DNA of 64,000 nucleotides, taken from contig NW_020653945.1 in assembly GCF_003589595.1 (NCBI RefSeq), positions 11,073,000 through 11,136,999 of the forward strand, given 5' to 3'. The position numbers and the translations under genes were made by a program. The notes under the pieces were generated by a model. It saw only the letters and a list, made by a program, of their open reading frames with translations, was not told the DNA's origin and did no database searches. This stretch comes from Hyposmocoma kahamanoa. Taxonomy: Eukaryota; Arthropoda; Insecta; Lepidoptera; Cosmopterigidae. Below are positions 12,776 to 28,000 of this stretch, in pieces (the first letter of the stretch is position 1; each line of letters starts with the position of its first letter).

Positions 12776-12781
12776 TTTATT
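12776..12781 (-). other. Probable AGPAT polyadenylation signal
   Basis: AATAAA on the minus strand, about 100 bases after the AGPAT stop codon. Position and sequence fit; other AT-rich matches nearby mean it is not unique. Confidence 0.4.
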
Positions 12782-12877
12782 AAAATACTTGTGAGTAATA
12801 AATAGATTATCTTATCAAATAAAACAAAATGTGTAACAGATACTTTATGTCCTATTACAAGTACCTAAAGTAGGTAC

Positions 12878-13065
12878 CTACGAATCGGTTTGCGGTAACG
12901 GTACGGCGAGGGGGTAGTCGCGCGGTAAAGCTTCAATAACTTCTTTCGATAGCTTTTTGTATTCCGTCTGCATTACTTCGAAGATGCGATTCATCAGATT
13001 TGGAATGTCTTCCTCTGTAAGACCGTCTGTTGGCACAGGGTCTAGGAACTTAATAATAACATGCC
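12878..13065 (-). CDS. AGPAT: AGPAT last coding exon
   Basis: Residues 228-289 and stop TAG. Acceptor TTTCAG. Reads [20 protein letters not shown], matching the C-terminal LxPVPTxGLTxxD block of AGPATs. Ends ...PLPQTDS. Confidence 0.9.
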
Positions 13066-16000
13066 CTGAAAATAAATGTACGTACAGAAATCGTTTTATA
13101 TAAACATTTAGAACGGTATTTAACCGTTACTATCTCGCATTAAAAAATTGGTCACAGATAAATTACCGCGGTTTTGGGAGATTTTAAAAGCTTCAACACA
13201 TTTACATTAGAAAATAGTTAAGTAGATTTAGGATTGGAACCCACTTTAGCAGCGTCAGCCCGCTTCACCACTACGTCCATATTAAACTTCTGTTTATATG
13301 CGTATTGTATAAAACTCCTGAAAAATGGATTTTAGTAACTGTGACCAAGTGTATACTTAGCAAAAAACTACAGAACTGTTAAGAACCGCGTTACCGTGTT
13401 ACCACCGCGGTAAGTCTTTAGCATCGATGCAAAAGCCATGCAGTTGCTAATCGTCTACTTTTACACACGCCAGCGATTTTAAGCATCGATGCAAACGCGA
13501 TGCAACCGCGCGACTGCATCGGTACACGTTTCACGGACACGCGTTTGCATCGCTGCTAAAGGTCGCCGTGTAACCACTCGTATGGTTAACATTGTTGTAT
13601 TTTGTTTCTTTATTAATATAATAATTGTGTAAATGACGTGGATACATTTAAAGCCATACCTTTATTAAATAAGTACTTCTTAGAATTAATGAAGTAATAG
13701 GGAGAAAATACTACTGGGATAATGGGCACTTGAACGTTCACAGCGATTTTGAAAGCTCCCCTCTTAAACGGCATCAGTTTTGTACAGTCCTTGTTCCTCG
13801 TACCCTCAGGGAATATCCATAATTTAGTCTGCAACAAAATAGCTCTCAATCTTAACTACTTTTAAAGACTTTGCTATGTGAAAGAACGCATAGTCTTTTT
13901 CTCACACTGTTTTTATGTGTTATAAGACCTCCTGCTTGAAACTCAAATAAAACATGAAGTTTGTTTACTGTTTAATTCGTCATGCATTAGGGCACGTTCC
14001 CATTATGTCGTGACGACTGAGACTCGTGCAGTTTAAAGTGTCGTGGATTGTATATTTAAATGAAGTTGTTCACATATAGTACAACACGATTGACTGTCAT
14101 TCACGACTTTTGACGTTACGACGACAGACTGCCGAGACAATGAGAAGGCTAGAACGCTAGTCGTCAGACCATAACTAAAACGTCACTATAAAAATATGAA
14201 CACAGATAATCGCAGTTACTACTATTGTCGTCACGCTTTATTTATCGTTGTCTCATATCTGCAAAAGACAAGGCGGCTGCCGTAAACCGATAAATTATCG
14301 TCACGATGTAGTGGGAATAGCTAGACACGACAGTCGTTCAACGAAAAAATAAACGTCCACGGTGTGTAGTCACGACAGATATTCGTGATATGGGAACAGG
14401 CTAGACGCGACAATTGCCCAAAGATAAATAAAATGTTACGGCACAATGGGAACGCACCCTTACTTCCACACAACATCTACAAGGATAAATGCAAATGTGT
14501 GCTTTTACATTTTTCTACGGTAAATATTAAATTAAAGTTTTAACAGAAAATACACTGTTACATAATAAAACCTTTGGTAAATAGTGACCAATTAACTTCT
14601 GTACTTAATGTAATATGTGATCGGAAATGTACGTAATCCAGTATTCCATACAATACCTCGGTATTCTATACAATATCTTAAACAATCAGTGTGAAATATA
14701 CCCTATTACGAACTTGAACTATTCTGTACAATATCGAATGTGCATATCGATATCGATTATTTTGTCTTTCATTGAATACTTTCCCAAATCTACGGTTAGC
14801 ATTCTACACAATACCTTTTTTCTTTTTAATGAGGGGAAACGCTTTATGCATGCCTTCAACCCCGGGGAGACTCGAGGGTTACGTGGGACTGATCGTCCGA
14901 TGGAGGGCATACCAACTAAAAACCCCCGGAGCACCCTCGTGACCGAGTGTTGTGGGCGCCGTGGGATCCCGCAGATTCACCACTACGACGCCCCAACAAT
15001 AACTAGACTTTGTACGCAATGTCTTTTCAATGTGTATAATAGTTAAAAATATAAGCTGTTTTATACATTGCGTGAAGAATCCCGATATTGTATAGAATGA
15101 CGAGGTATCATTGTTTTATACCTTTTTCTGTTAGTTCTGTTAACATATACATACCTTATTCTTAACCAAAACATCGGACATCACCTGAATTTGCTTATAA
15201 GCACTCTTCGGATTGTTTCTGTCGATAAAAACTGTTCCAGATAAGTAGGCAGATAATCCAAAAGGCCATACGTAGAATAACTGCTTCTTCGCTATCACAG
15301 ATAATTTTTGTGCTACTTCCCATATATCAAACATTCCTGAAATCAAATTGATCAGAATTAGTATCAAACACTGGTTTACATTTCTATTGATCATCCATAG
15401 TAGCAGCAGAGCTCCTTGTGAAGGAGTTCGTCCAGAGAAGTACCGCTACCTAACCTATTTCTACCGCCTAACAGTAATGTGAGAATTACTGCGTTCTGGT
15501 GTGGAACAGTAAAACTACAGATATATGGGACTTATCAACTTATGTCTCAGGGTGACAGGCGCAGTGGCAGTGTTCCTAAGATTTTTGCGAATTAAAGCTC
15601 ATAGTGGCGGTGCAACTGTTATGGATAGGCGTGTCGCTTACCATCAGGCACACGACTTGTTCATCCCGTCACTTAGCATTAAAATTATAAAAAAAATCAT
15701 CATGATCATCAACCTAGTTTATCCGTCCCACTGATTGGGAGGATTTAGGCCATAGTCCGCCGCGCTGGCGCGAGTTGAGACCTTAACACGTTTTCCTGTG
15801 GTTGTGAACCATCTTCGACGTGCAAGTGTTATCACGATGTTTTCCTTCAACGAAAAGCTCATGTTAAATTTCACATATAAATTCTGAAAACTTAGAGGTG
15901 CGAGTCCCGATTCGACTCCACGGCCTCTGCTTGAGACCAAACCTGATTACCACGGCTTTTTATAATTACTAAATTGACAACTAACTGTAATATTTACAAT

Positions 16001-19000
16001 ATTTCAATCAATATTTTCTGTAATTTTCCTTGCAAACTCTCCGAAATATTATAACTACTTAACTAAAATAAAATAACTTCAATTGCCGACCTCAATTGTT
16101 TCTATTTTATTACACACACATAGATCAAACAAAAGCGAGAATATAAAATAGTAAAGTTTATAATATTCTTTTATAAATAAATATGAAATAGACATGAAGT
16201 AGCAACATACCATCTTTTCACATCATCGACTTTAGAGCCTAATTTACCATCAACATAATACAGCCTTACTCAACCTTTATTGAAAAAAAAATTAAATTAA
16301 ACAAAATGGATTTTTGAACGAATTTTTGTGTCATCACTGATTCCGACTTGACGTCATTGATTAGATCACTATATTATGTAAAAAAATTTTTTGAAGGAAA
16401 GTTTACGAAATTTACAAGAACACAAAAACAACCTCGAACCACTCGGCAATCCTGTAGGTGCTGGTAGGAAATTAAAACAAATTAAATTAAAAATAACAGT
16501 ACTACTTATATTTTTTCAAATAGAAAGACTATTACTTTTATTTGACATATTACTGGTCATTCTTTTGAAAAAAAAAATACTGCATTATTTTGCAGTTTTT
16601 TGTTAATATGAAATTTTGCAGGAAAGCAGTGTATTTCTCTTATAATAATAAATTACCAGACTGTAAAATGACTAAATTGTAAGCAAATCAAAATAAAATT
16701 AGATAATTGTTAGCTACTCAATCCTGATACAGTGTTGATGATTTTTTCTTGCCCTTATAAAAATCAATTTAATTTATATATTATAAATACCTAGGTATGT
16801 AATATTTTAACTTTCATTGTTTTCGTTAAAATCTAATACTTATTGCCAATGAGCATAAATTGCGTACCATGAGTATAGTAAATAATAAAAACCCCTTATG
16901 CCTAGTTGAATTTTCTGACTATTATGATTTAGTCTTAGGATCGTATTCTAGAACTCTACTCAATGCTCAAGACAGTATTGCAATTTAAACTCAAGCACTG
17001 GAAATACGACCCTAATGGCAGGTACTTGAATATGATTTCGAGTGCTTTACACCATACTCAAATCCTGACGTGAGCATTGAGTAGAGTTCTAGAATATGAC
17101 CCTCAAAGCATAATGTAATACCAAAGGATTTAACGCATATTAGTAAATAAACAATGTGTCTTCAACATTTCAGTATGCCTAATGTATTGTCGGGCACAGT
17201 GAGACTACACTTGTTTTGTTATTGTCAACTGGTATATAACCTGCATTTCCGCAAGTTAAGAGTTAAAGTTCTTTAAATATGTTCATAAATGAACATACGT
17301 CAACACGTACTACAAAAATATACGGGGACAATTACATAGGACGCACTATAAGTTTCCGGAAATGGCCACTTACATACATAATATTTAAAAAGTAATTACA
17401 ACATTTGAAAATGGAACTCTTTGTCTGTAAAATACAGTTTGTTTCATCTGACTGTCGCTTGTTTTTACATTGTAGCGTCATTTTAGAAATTGGTTGTCTA
17501 CATCACCATGGATTTAACTCGTGAAAATTTTCATAGTATAATTTTGTACGACAAGTGTTAGTTAACAGCTCAGCGGAGTTTCAAAGCAGCAATCGAGTGT
17601 ATGGGTCTTTAGAGATGAGCCGACCAACCAAAATGCCGTGCGTGCAAGGTGCTTCTAAGCGGATGATTGCTTCTTTTTTAATAAAAGTGTACACGTGGCT
17701 ACTGTTACTTTGGAGAATCGTTGTACCGTGAATAGTGATTGTTACACGACCATTTGTTTGCCGGAAGTTGTTAACAAACTCCGTAAAAATAACCGTAAAC
17801 GCGATACCATCTTGCACCACGATAATGCCAGTTCTCACATGGCCAGACAGACAAATGAATTTTTAAGGTGAACAATGTTGATCTTATGAGCTATCCCGTG
17901 TACAGTCCCTAACTGGCACCTTGTGACTTTTATTTATTTCCAACAATTAAGAACCAATTACGCGGTCAACGATTTTCACCACCTGGGGGCCTACTATGAG
18001 CTTATAAGCCAGCCAGTCAAGTTCCTTGCAATTCACTTGACGTGGTAAAACTGAATTGCTTAAATTCGTATCTTGACCTACACAAAGTTGAACGGGAATG
18101 GCATGACAGGATGATGAGTTTTACTTTTTAAACGTTAATTATTGTCTCTGGCTGGCTAGCTGACATCTAACAAGAGCGAGATGGATGTACTATCATGGGA
18201 GCGTTCAAGCACTATTAACCGATTGTGTTGAAAATGAGAATAATTAAATGTTTTTATTAATTTTATTATTGATTATACTTACTACGTTGTTTTGTAATAT
18301 CGGCAACTTTTCAATCATACTTTACAATTTGTCGTACGACAAAATTACACGTCCTGCCTAGTCATTATCATTGAAATTAATGAGGTGAGTTTGTAATTTG
18401 ATAACATAATTGGATAGTATCTTGTATTCGTACATTTTCATTGATTGCGACTATAGTCAAATTTGGCACTGTTTAAAAGTTATTTTACGATTTTCGGTTA
18501 ATAAAATTATTAAAATGATTAAAATTCCATTTAAAAATTGCAATTACATTCATGCCAATAATTTCAACAACACTTTAAAGATTGGAAACTCGAACTAAAA
18601 TTTTCAAAAAACACTCAATAGTTAATAGTATTTATTTAAAATATAAATGAAACTGAAAATATAATAAAACTTAAACGAAATTCTTAAAAATGTAACAAAA
18701 TCTAAAAAAAATTAGTCACGGAGTAACTTTTTTGAATTGCTTATTTTTACAGATGAGGCCGCCACTTGCATGGCAAAAGCACGTCATGATACGATTTTGC
18801 TGTGAAAGAAAAGTCAAACGGATATCGAATGGGGAACGTAAACTGCTTGGATAGTTAATTGTTTTTGTGAAGTCATAGTACGAATTTAACAGGTAATCGA
18901 ACTTACAGGCTTAAATAGGATTGCTCGAAGAGATCTCATAGTAGGCCCCCTGAAGCTGTCAAGGAGTATGAAAAATATGTTTCAGAGATTGTCACGGAGG

Positions 19001-22000
19001 AGTGGCATAAATGTTTTCGAAATTGGTTCATTCATATGAAAACGCTAACGGAGACTATTTTGAGAAACTATAATTTAATTTCTGACCATTTTTAGGTTTT
19101 TTTTTTATCCATTCCGGAAACTTATAGTGCGCCTCACATACATGAAGGAATACAATTATTTCAAGTTCAGCTATACAAATCATAATAATCAGACTGTGCC
19201 TAAATTCTACATGAATCGTACTAATATAATATACATAAAAGGGAAACTATTCGTTGGTTATAAATTTGACTTGTTATTCTACTAATAAGTACCTACACTT
19301 AAAAATCATCAATTACAATTAATTTTTATTATCAAAACTGTTATTATAGCTTAAACATAAAAGTTCTGGGTATATCGTATCACTGACTTTTGTAGATCTA
19401 CTAATGACTAATATTCTTGTAACAACGCACTATTTTCACGTACGCATCGATTAATCAACGCAGAGACTTCATTCCGGCTTGTACATACGTCACGTAACAC
19501 GCACGCGCGAGACAGACTATTATTTGTCAATAAATTTAAATTAACAAACGCTAAATGTTAATCCAAACTTATCATAATACATTGTTGGAAACCACATCCA
19601 AATTGTTTCAACCATTGTGGAGATTTGACACACAGACTAAAATTCTAAAATATATATATACTAAAATATTAAACGTAGGTACCCACAGGTCAGCTTCTTT
19701 AAGATATTATTATATGTCCTAAAACTCGATAATTAGCTTAATTTTGTTTCTACAATTTAATAAGTGCCGGTGTATTATTGCTTAAGACGTTAAAGGTATC
19801 GACTCAGTTACTGAGCCACTCACTGCAATACAAAATTATTTATTATATGATATACAGAAAAAGTACCCGGTCTGATTTCACCTTTAATGTCCGTGTCGTC
19901 CGTTTAGAAATAACGTTACAAAGTACCTCAGAATTTAAGTATAGTTGGTAGGTACTCACCGAATATATCGAGTGACGACTGGTGGTTGGACACAATTACA
20001 GCTCCACGGTCCTCAGCTAGGATATGTCCATTTCTCAGCTCCCATCGCAAGCCAAACAATTTTGTCATGTGCTTCGTTACTTTTGCGATCACTCTGAAAA
20101 TGAACATTGTAACAAAAATTTTCCCTGCTTATTTCAAGCGTCATTCATAACATAATACTGTAACAATCATACAATAATAATAATATATTTTAGGCCCTGG
20201 AAGAGGCGACACACGGTGTAAAATAAATACGTATTATAATATTAATAATAAGCGGTCCTGGTCGGTACGGCACGTATTATTCGTGGGTTTTATACGGTAA
20301 TCCCTGGCCCACTGTGCCATTGCCGGGGAATACTTTTTTTCCATCCTCTAAGGGGAATACTGTCTGTCACATAAAAAAAAAATACATTAATCTTTATGGC
20401 TATGGGAAAATAGAGTCCAAAATATATATCAAAAACAATAATAATAATCTTTTATTCATCGGATAACAAAGGCTCACAGGCTCATATTTCGTATTTACAA
20501 AAACTATGCGTAATCATTCTTGTAAGCTAATTTTTATTTATTTAAATGTATACCTTGAGGATTAACATACATAGAATATAATAAAACACTATTTCTAACT
20601 AATCTACACGAATTGCACTTGTCGGCAACGTGTAGCGCAATCTAGTGTAACCACCGGCCGCGTAACCGACGATACGACACCCTTCGACTAAAATTTTTCC
20701 TTCATGAAGGTCGACAGATGTTCGGTTGGTACTCTCACCACAAAAGCATTGAAATTCACGTTGTGACGAGACTCCAATGTGTGTATTTGGTTTTATGTCT
20801 GATGTTCTCCACTATCTCCTCAGACTTCGTGGAGTAATGCAGCCGCGACAGGTACAGCAGCGTCGTCGGTGTTGCCGGACGCAGCAGGAAGTTCGATCCT
20901 GTCCCAGCTGTGCCACACTGGTTACGGCTTGTGGGCTTCCTCTTTTTCTTCTCCACTTTTGTGAAGCCGACCAAGTCGCACCGATGTACCGACTAATGTT
21001 AATATTAAAAAAATAATAATCCACGAAGTCTATACACAGTCTATTTACGTCCCACTTCAAATGGCGCTAGAGTGGCCAATATATTCGCAGTCCATTCTGT
21101 GTCAATATATTTTATTATATTGACATTACAGGCACACGAGACTTGTCAACTTCTCTCGGGATGACGGGCGCAGTGGCAGTGCCATTGCCCCTCAGATCTT
21201 TGCGATCCTCGCGTGTCCTACAGACTTACGAGAGTCCGTAATGCTTATACTACCGCCATCGCCAGCGTCTCCTGGACCCACGGTTGCCCACAGCGCGAAG
21301 GCGGTAATTGAAACATTATTTTTGTTAATTTTAGATGTTTTGTATTTGTGTATTTTTTACCGTCCGTGATACATACAATCTTAACATACAATATTTTTCA
21401 TCACATTTGCGAGGAAATATAATGTTTATTTCTTGTACGAGTAAATAACGTCTATAACACAATAATTAAGGATATTGCAAATTGGGGTTTTTATGTTTTA
21501 TTTTAACAACATATCGCCAGCTAACTATTCTTCCATAGATAATACAACTCGAACTAAAATGTAGTAAAAAGCAAAGACACATACCGCCATGATGGATTGT
21601 AAAAAATTTATTGCTAAATTTTATTATAGAAAATAATTAAAAACAATTATAAGAAATTCTTATTAATAATTAATTAAGTAGTATGTGGCTGAATTGCAAT
21701 TATATTTTTGTTTAGATAACGTTTTAAGCGAATGTTTTAATTTTGAACTTAAGTAACCGCCTTGCTTGAACTTGAACCTGACGCTATGTAAGGAAGTATG
21801 TCCTGCTACAAATTTTAAAAAAATCCTTACCGACCATGTCTGTAATGGGAAGAAAAAAGGCCCGAGGGTTTTATTTGGGTGTCATTATAGTCAACTTAGC
21901 CATGATCGACACGAATTTCATCGCGCTCAACCCGCACGGCCGCCGCGCGGTCTCCGAGCGGAGTCCGCGTTGCCGCCGCGCAGCGATCGCGTGCGTCTAA

Positions 22001-25000
22001 CTGTCATGGCAAAATGAGCTTAAATGAGCGTCTCGGACACGCGGGTGAGACTGGCTTGAAATTGGTCTACGCGCTGCGGCCGGGGCGGCAGTCGCGCGGT
22101 TGTATTATTCAGAGGAATTTAAATGTTGTTGCCTAGTAAATAGAATTCAGATTCGCCATTAATGTACATGAAGGCGAAGTAATTGGGCGATCGCGCGAAG
22201 TCTTTCTCCTCGTGTAACTGGGCGCTCATACTATTTACGAACAAGTGAGTGTGTTTTCTTTCAGAATACTGATTAGTGACGGTCAGCAACGGGCAAGTGT
22301 ATCGCTTACCACCAGGTGCACAAATTATAAGTATTGTCACAAAATGTTTTTTTTAGGTTACTACTATGATATTTACGTACTATGATATTTACTTATTTAA
22401 GATTTTCCAACATTTGATTACTTAGATTATTACAATCTTAATAATGCAAGCTCTGAACACCCTTAAAACTAAATGTATGCACTTGCAATTAGTAAAAGAA
22501 ATGTAAAATTGACAACATTATCTCACATCAAGTACAAAAGAAAATCAACAACAGCAACAATTAAAAATTTGAATAAACATATTAAGTTCTTAGGTTTTTC
22601 GCGATTGTTACACATCGGAAATGAAACTATTTTTCCGGATTTGAATCGCGTATATTTGTTTTTTCAAACAAACCGACGTTTCGGGCCCTTTACAGGTCCC
22701 ATGGTCACGGTTGACTGAGGTGGTACAGTCTTCAACCAGTTATGTCTAATATTAATGCAAACCACCCTATTTTTTCACTATAATTACAATAGTTATTAAT
22801 TAAATACCTTATTTTTAATTTTACAAAGAAAACATTTCAATTTACGCTACATTAAGTTTCACAAATTATTTTATTGAATGAATTTTTATTAAGTTTAATT
22901 TATTATTAATTATTAATAGAAATTAGAATAAACTAAAACATATTAATTAGTACTGCAGTCTTATCTCTGTTTGGGATTTTTCATTAGAGGAAATACTGGA
23001 TCCCAAACTGGTGGTACGGAGAAACCATCTTCCCTGTTGAAATTAGGATGTTTTTTAATTTCAATGGCCTCTCGCAGCATCCGGAAAAGTAGTTTCATTT
23101 TCTATAAATATATTAAGTTTATAATAAGTTTGTAGGTGTTTATTCGTTTCTTGTACCTATACAATCCTTGATACTACATAAGCTACCTTCTGGAAGTAAT
23201 AAATAGATATAGTTACCTACACTAAGTGCCATTTATTATGTCAATAGCGATCATTCACTCCATCCGACCACTGTATACGTTGTTTTGTGAAAACGATACT
23301 CTCCAATGTTCCCAGCAACAAATCAAACAAATCAATAGCAATATTAATAATTACGTAATAATGTGGCAGACAACCACACCAATTACCTGGTCTAGGAAAT
23401 TCCTAATTATGGAATTCCCTGTATTATGAGTACGAGAACAACGGAATTCACTCTTGGGCATAACCCAGAACACTTAGACCTGAACCAACTTAGAAAAGTT
23501 CATTTCCTAAATTCGTCCTACTGGACCTAAGGAATGGAACCCGGGACCTCATCATCCAGCGTCCAGTAGCAGTAGAGCTCCTTGTGAAAGAGTTCATCCA
23601 GGGAAGTAGGTACTGCCACCTTACCTATTTCTGCCGCCAAGCAGTAATGTAAGCATTACTGTGTTCTGGTTTTGAAGAGTAAGGGTGCTGCTGGTGAACT
23701 TACAGGCACATGAGACTTGTCAATTTATATCTCAGGGTGACGGGCGCAGTGGCAATGCCCCTACTGTTATGGACAGATGTGTAGTATAGACTAGGCAATA
23801 TGATTAGAAATAAGTGCTGGCTGAATGAATGTAGGTTTGTGTTTAGAATTATACTTTTTTAAATAGGATTGTCAAAAAAAAAATTTGCTTGTTCTAGAAC
23901 AAGCTTCGATCTGAAAACACGCAGTAAATCTTTATTCATTAATATCATCCTCGTTTGTCTTTAAAAAGTGCCTCTCGCTACGCAATCACACGACTACGTC
24001 CCGTTACAGTAGCTTACCATCAGGCACACGACTTGTCCGTCTCGTCACTTGCTATTATAAAAAAAAGTCCACAATGCGAACGATTAGGCCACCGACATCG
24101 TCAAAAAAATTAAACGAAACCACGCAAAAATTTAAACCTAAATTCTTATTTCCGAAACTTCACCACCGTAAGCGTTCACCGACATAGTATGTTTGATTAA
24201 TGTAAAACAAAATGGCTGATAGGTGAGCTTCTAGCGTGAAAAGTAGGTAAAGGAAACAGGGATAAGATTAAAGTCTTTTTTAGTGAACCGTAGTTTTTAT
24301 ATGGATTTTAAATGAAAACATTTTATATTTTGAAAATTATAAAGTTAAAGCAACTGAATTCGTTTTTATGCACTGAGTTTTATAAATTACTTTTAATGTG
24401 AAGTGGTAAATTACTGTAAAGTAATTCATGTTGTTTTTTTTTATTACATTTAAAAATACAAGCATTCAAATGTAAGATAACTATAATACCTATACGACTT
24501 AAGTGTCATTTAAAGTAATATTGTAGAAAAAAAAATGTGTGTTACACCACTATTAGCGAAGATAGCCTCAAGTTATAATTATAATAAAAATGAGATAGTA
24601 ACAACATATAAATTCAGAGCGAATTAAATCTCAATTTCACCTTTTATTAAGTCATGGGCCTTCACAGTGTTACCACAGTATCACAAAATATTCCTTACAG
24701 TAGCGCAACGCCTTTAAAGTTCGTGCGATATCGCCACTCGTGAAGGTACTTACGCAGATGTGCAAAGGTGATCAGATCACACAATGAAAAAAAAAAGTAA
24801 TTATTAGTATAACGTAATTATTTATTAACAATACATATCAAATAGTTAAAAAAAATTATTAATAATCTAGTTATTTATATTAAAATACTATAATAATATA
24901 CTAATACTAAATAATTACTACTCAAACAATACAAATATTAACTTTAACTACAAACCACAAAAAAAATGCATCTGTTTTATCTGCATTCAATGAGTGTACT

Positions 25001-28000
25001 GTATATTGTTTACTACATCCATGCTTAGGTTTCTTTTGTGCTGGTGATTACTGAATGGCGATCGCACGCAGTTGTGACTTTATACTCTCCTTGCTTTTGT
25101 GGCTTTATTTTTGTTTTTAATATTAATGCATCCAATCATGATTATAAAATTTGGTAGGTACTGAAGTTGGTTGTTTTTTTGTTGTTTATAAAAACTAAAA
25201 TTATACTGGATTTTGTAAGAAATGTATGAATGTACCAAAATGAAATGTTAACCACCTCTCTCTGTGTTCTACCATTGATATTTTATAAGCTTACTGTATT
25301 ATACTTAGTTATTGTAATAGACTAAGTTGCTGTTATTTTTAAGCAACACACTTCACAAACGTAAGACCTAGCTACCCACAGTACAGGGGACCCTAGTTTG
25401 GGAGCTAGGCATATCTCTGTACCTATTTTTGTGTGCTTTGCAATAAAGAGTAAAGTTTAAAGTTATAAAAATTTAGTAGTGTTGCACTGACAAATATTTA
25501 CGTGACACTTTATTTGACGTTTTCGTTTTCTGGATATTTAACTATATGTATAGTGTATTCGCCTTCGGGTGAAAAATGTAGAGTACATATAATAATGTAT
25601 TGAAGCAGATGGTAAAACGGGAATAGCATTGCTTTTTAATATACATCCATCTTTCGAAGTGTGAGTCACATACATACATGTTTTTAATGAAATATTAAAT
25701 CCCTGTTGTACTTCGTTGTACAACCATGTACAGAACAGTTATGCACTATTACAACGATTTTCGTAGAACTCACTCAACGTATTCAAAAATAATTTAATAT
25801 CAACCCTTATCCTGAAACAAAAAGTAACGAGAATAGACACTCTCCGCCTCTCCCTAGATTTAGATACCGCACCACGCACATTGATGGTCACATTGACTGA
25901 ACGTCAACAAGGCTATCCCCGCTATTCCCGCTAAGACGGATTTACCGCTTTGAAATTCACTTACTTGCCGCTGAAAAAAATAAATAATGCAATGGATTAA
26001 CAGTGCGCTGTCTTTACAAAAACCTGGAGTTGGTCATACGTATGAGTTCCTTGCTTTGGATGACGAAGGTGGTCTAGTTTATCTCACTTAAGATACTATC
26101 CAAATATACAGAGTAGCAGAGTTGGAAATCCGAGAAATAATAAACAAATCAAAAAAAATTCACACGAGGCCGTCATTAAGTAAACCTCTTCTGATTAATA
26201 AGATTTTACCATATTTTGTCAGCAATAACATTTTCATTTGTCTTGCCATTCATCAATTTGATCAATTACCAACAGAAAACCATCTAGTAAAATTAATTTA
26301 GGCGCTCGCGGGTTCATATATTGACGTGCGTTTTCATTATTTATGTTAATCTATAAGATCTTCTATTACAAAAAGATGTTGTATAATAAGCTCATTTTAC
26401 TGGAAGGACAATAATTTTAATATTTGAAGTCAATTAAAAATTAAAGTCTTATTTTTTTTAAGTAATCAACATTTTTTTAAAACATGTAAAATAAAGGACT
26501 TGACTATCTTATTCTAGTATTTTTCTTCTATATTAATATTATGACTACTTGTAATCAACAAATACTTGAAGAAAAATTATTCTATTTAGAATTGATTAAT
26601 TGAATGGAATACGCGTGTTTACGTGTATTCCGTTCAATCAATCGCTTTAGAGTGACCGGAAGGAGGTTTCCATCACTAAATAGTTCTTATGACGTCATAG
26701 TGGGTACAAAAAATGTGGCACGCTTGGTTTTCAAACAAATTGCTGTACTTGCAGCGTCTATCTAGATATATGCCTGTGGTTACAACACATTTTCTTTCAT
26801 TACTGCATTCAACATTCAGTGACTGCTACCAATAGACCGGCTCTTGAAAAAATAACAGACTATCCCGCCTTCATTACAGGACAGCCAGAAAATTTCATCC
26901 TCATAAATGACTTTGCTACCTCCCTCCCTTCGAGAACTCTTGACTTAAAAAAAGTACTTAGACTTACCATACTATTGAAATTAATATATATTGAAAAGGC
27001 ACATTCTACGACAAACACAAGTTAACTCAAGATCTGGCAATTTGCCTGTTAATATAATTTCGTAGTGAAGACTTAGCTTTACCTTTAATTTAAAAATGTA
27101 AATCTAAGTTCTGTAGGGCTAGCGCAATAAGGCGGGACTTGCGCAAGAGCGATATAAAGCGCGAGATCTCTATGTGAAACTAGCAGTATCTCGCTTTCAC
27201 ACAGTAGCGCCCCATCGTGCTAACCCTACTGGCAGTATGACTTAAACGCTATAGCCTAACCCGAAGGGCGAAAAATTGTACTAGTATCACTTATATGCTA
27301 TAATTGTTACGAAACGTTATTGTTCCTTTGTAATATAGATAAATATGAGATTCCATTTAAAGTGATTGGGATGATAGAATGAATGTGCCCCGCCGGACGA
27401 TATAAGCAAATACAATTTGTGAAATATAATCTCCGGCTGAAATACAATGTACTGGGACTTATGAAATATAACACATTTCGTGAAATTCTGAAAAAGTACC
27501 GTTTTCTTACAAAAATGTGCGTTATATATAAAGATTATTAGGATATAAAGATTATTGCCAATTCGTGTTAACGCTTAAACCATTGTCTATGGCTCGGGCT
27601 TAAAGTGTCACAGACCACTATATTATCAACTTGTTTGCAATAACCTACTTCCGCCTGAAAAAAACCATGTAGGTAGTTTAAGTACCTGGGGCCTTACCAT
27701 GGACTCTTGTTACGATTCAGTTTAGGACCCAAAATGAATCGTTGTGAGACGGCGGCGCTACATGAAGTGTATATCACCATCACGCTTTTTTCTCGTTACG
27801 AACCTATACTGAACTGTAATAAGAGTTCATGGTAAGGCCCCTGGTCATTAATCAACTTACGTCATTATTATTGACACACAAATTGATAATTGATAAGTAA
27901 GTCGATAATTCTGTAATAAAAATTTAATTCAAGGATATGGTTTTTGAATTATTATATAGCATTTTGCTGAAATAAAAATAGATTAACTATGTGCCGTTAT

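Noticed and set aside
14627..15046. 139-aa plus-strand frame
   Set aside because: Crosses an AT-rich repeat end and a GC-rich insert; no protein signature.
22981..23105. Extra AGPAT exon in intron 1
   Set aside because: The minus-strand peptide is the Penelope-like C terminus ([18 protein letters not shown]), and exons 1 and 2 already join in phase.
25310..25460. Transcript 3' end with AATAAA
   Set aside because: Has CAATAAAG and an A-rich run but no gene body upstream; could be any repeat tail.
26819..27025. 68-aa plus-strand frame
   Set aside because: No recognisable domain; single short frame in AT-rich intron DNA.
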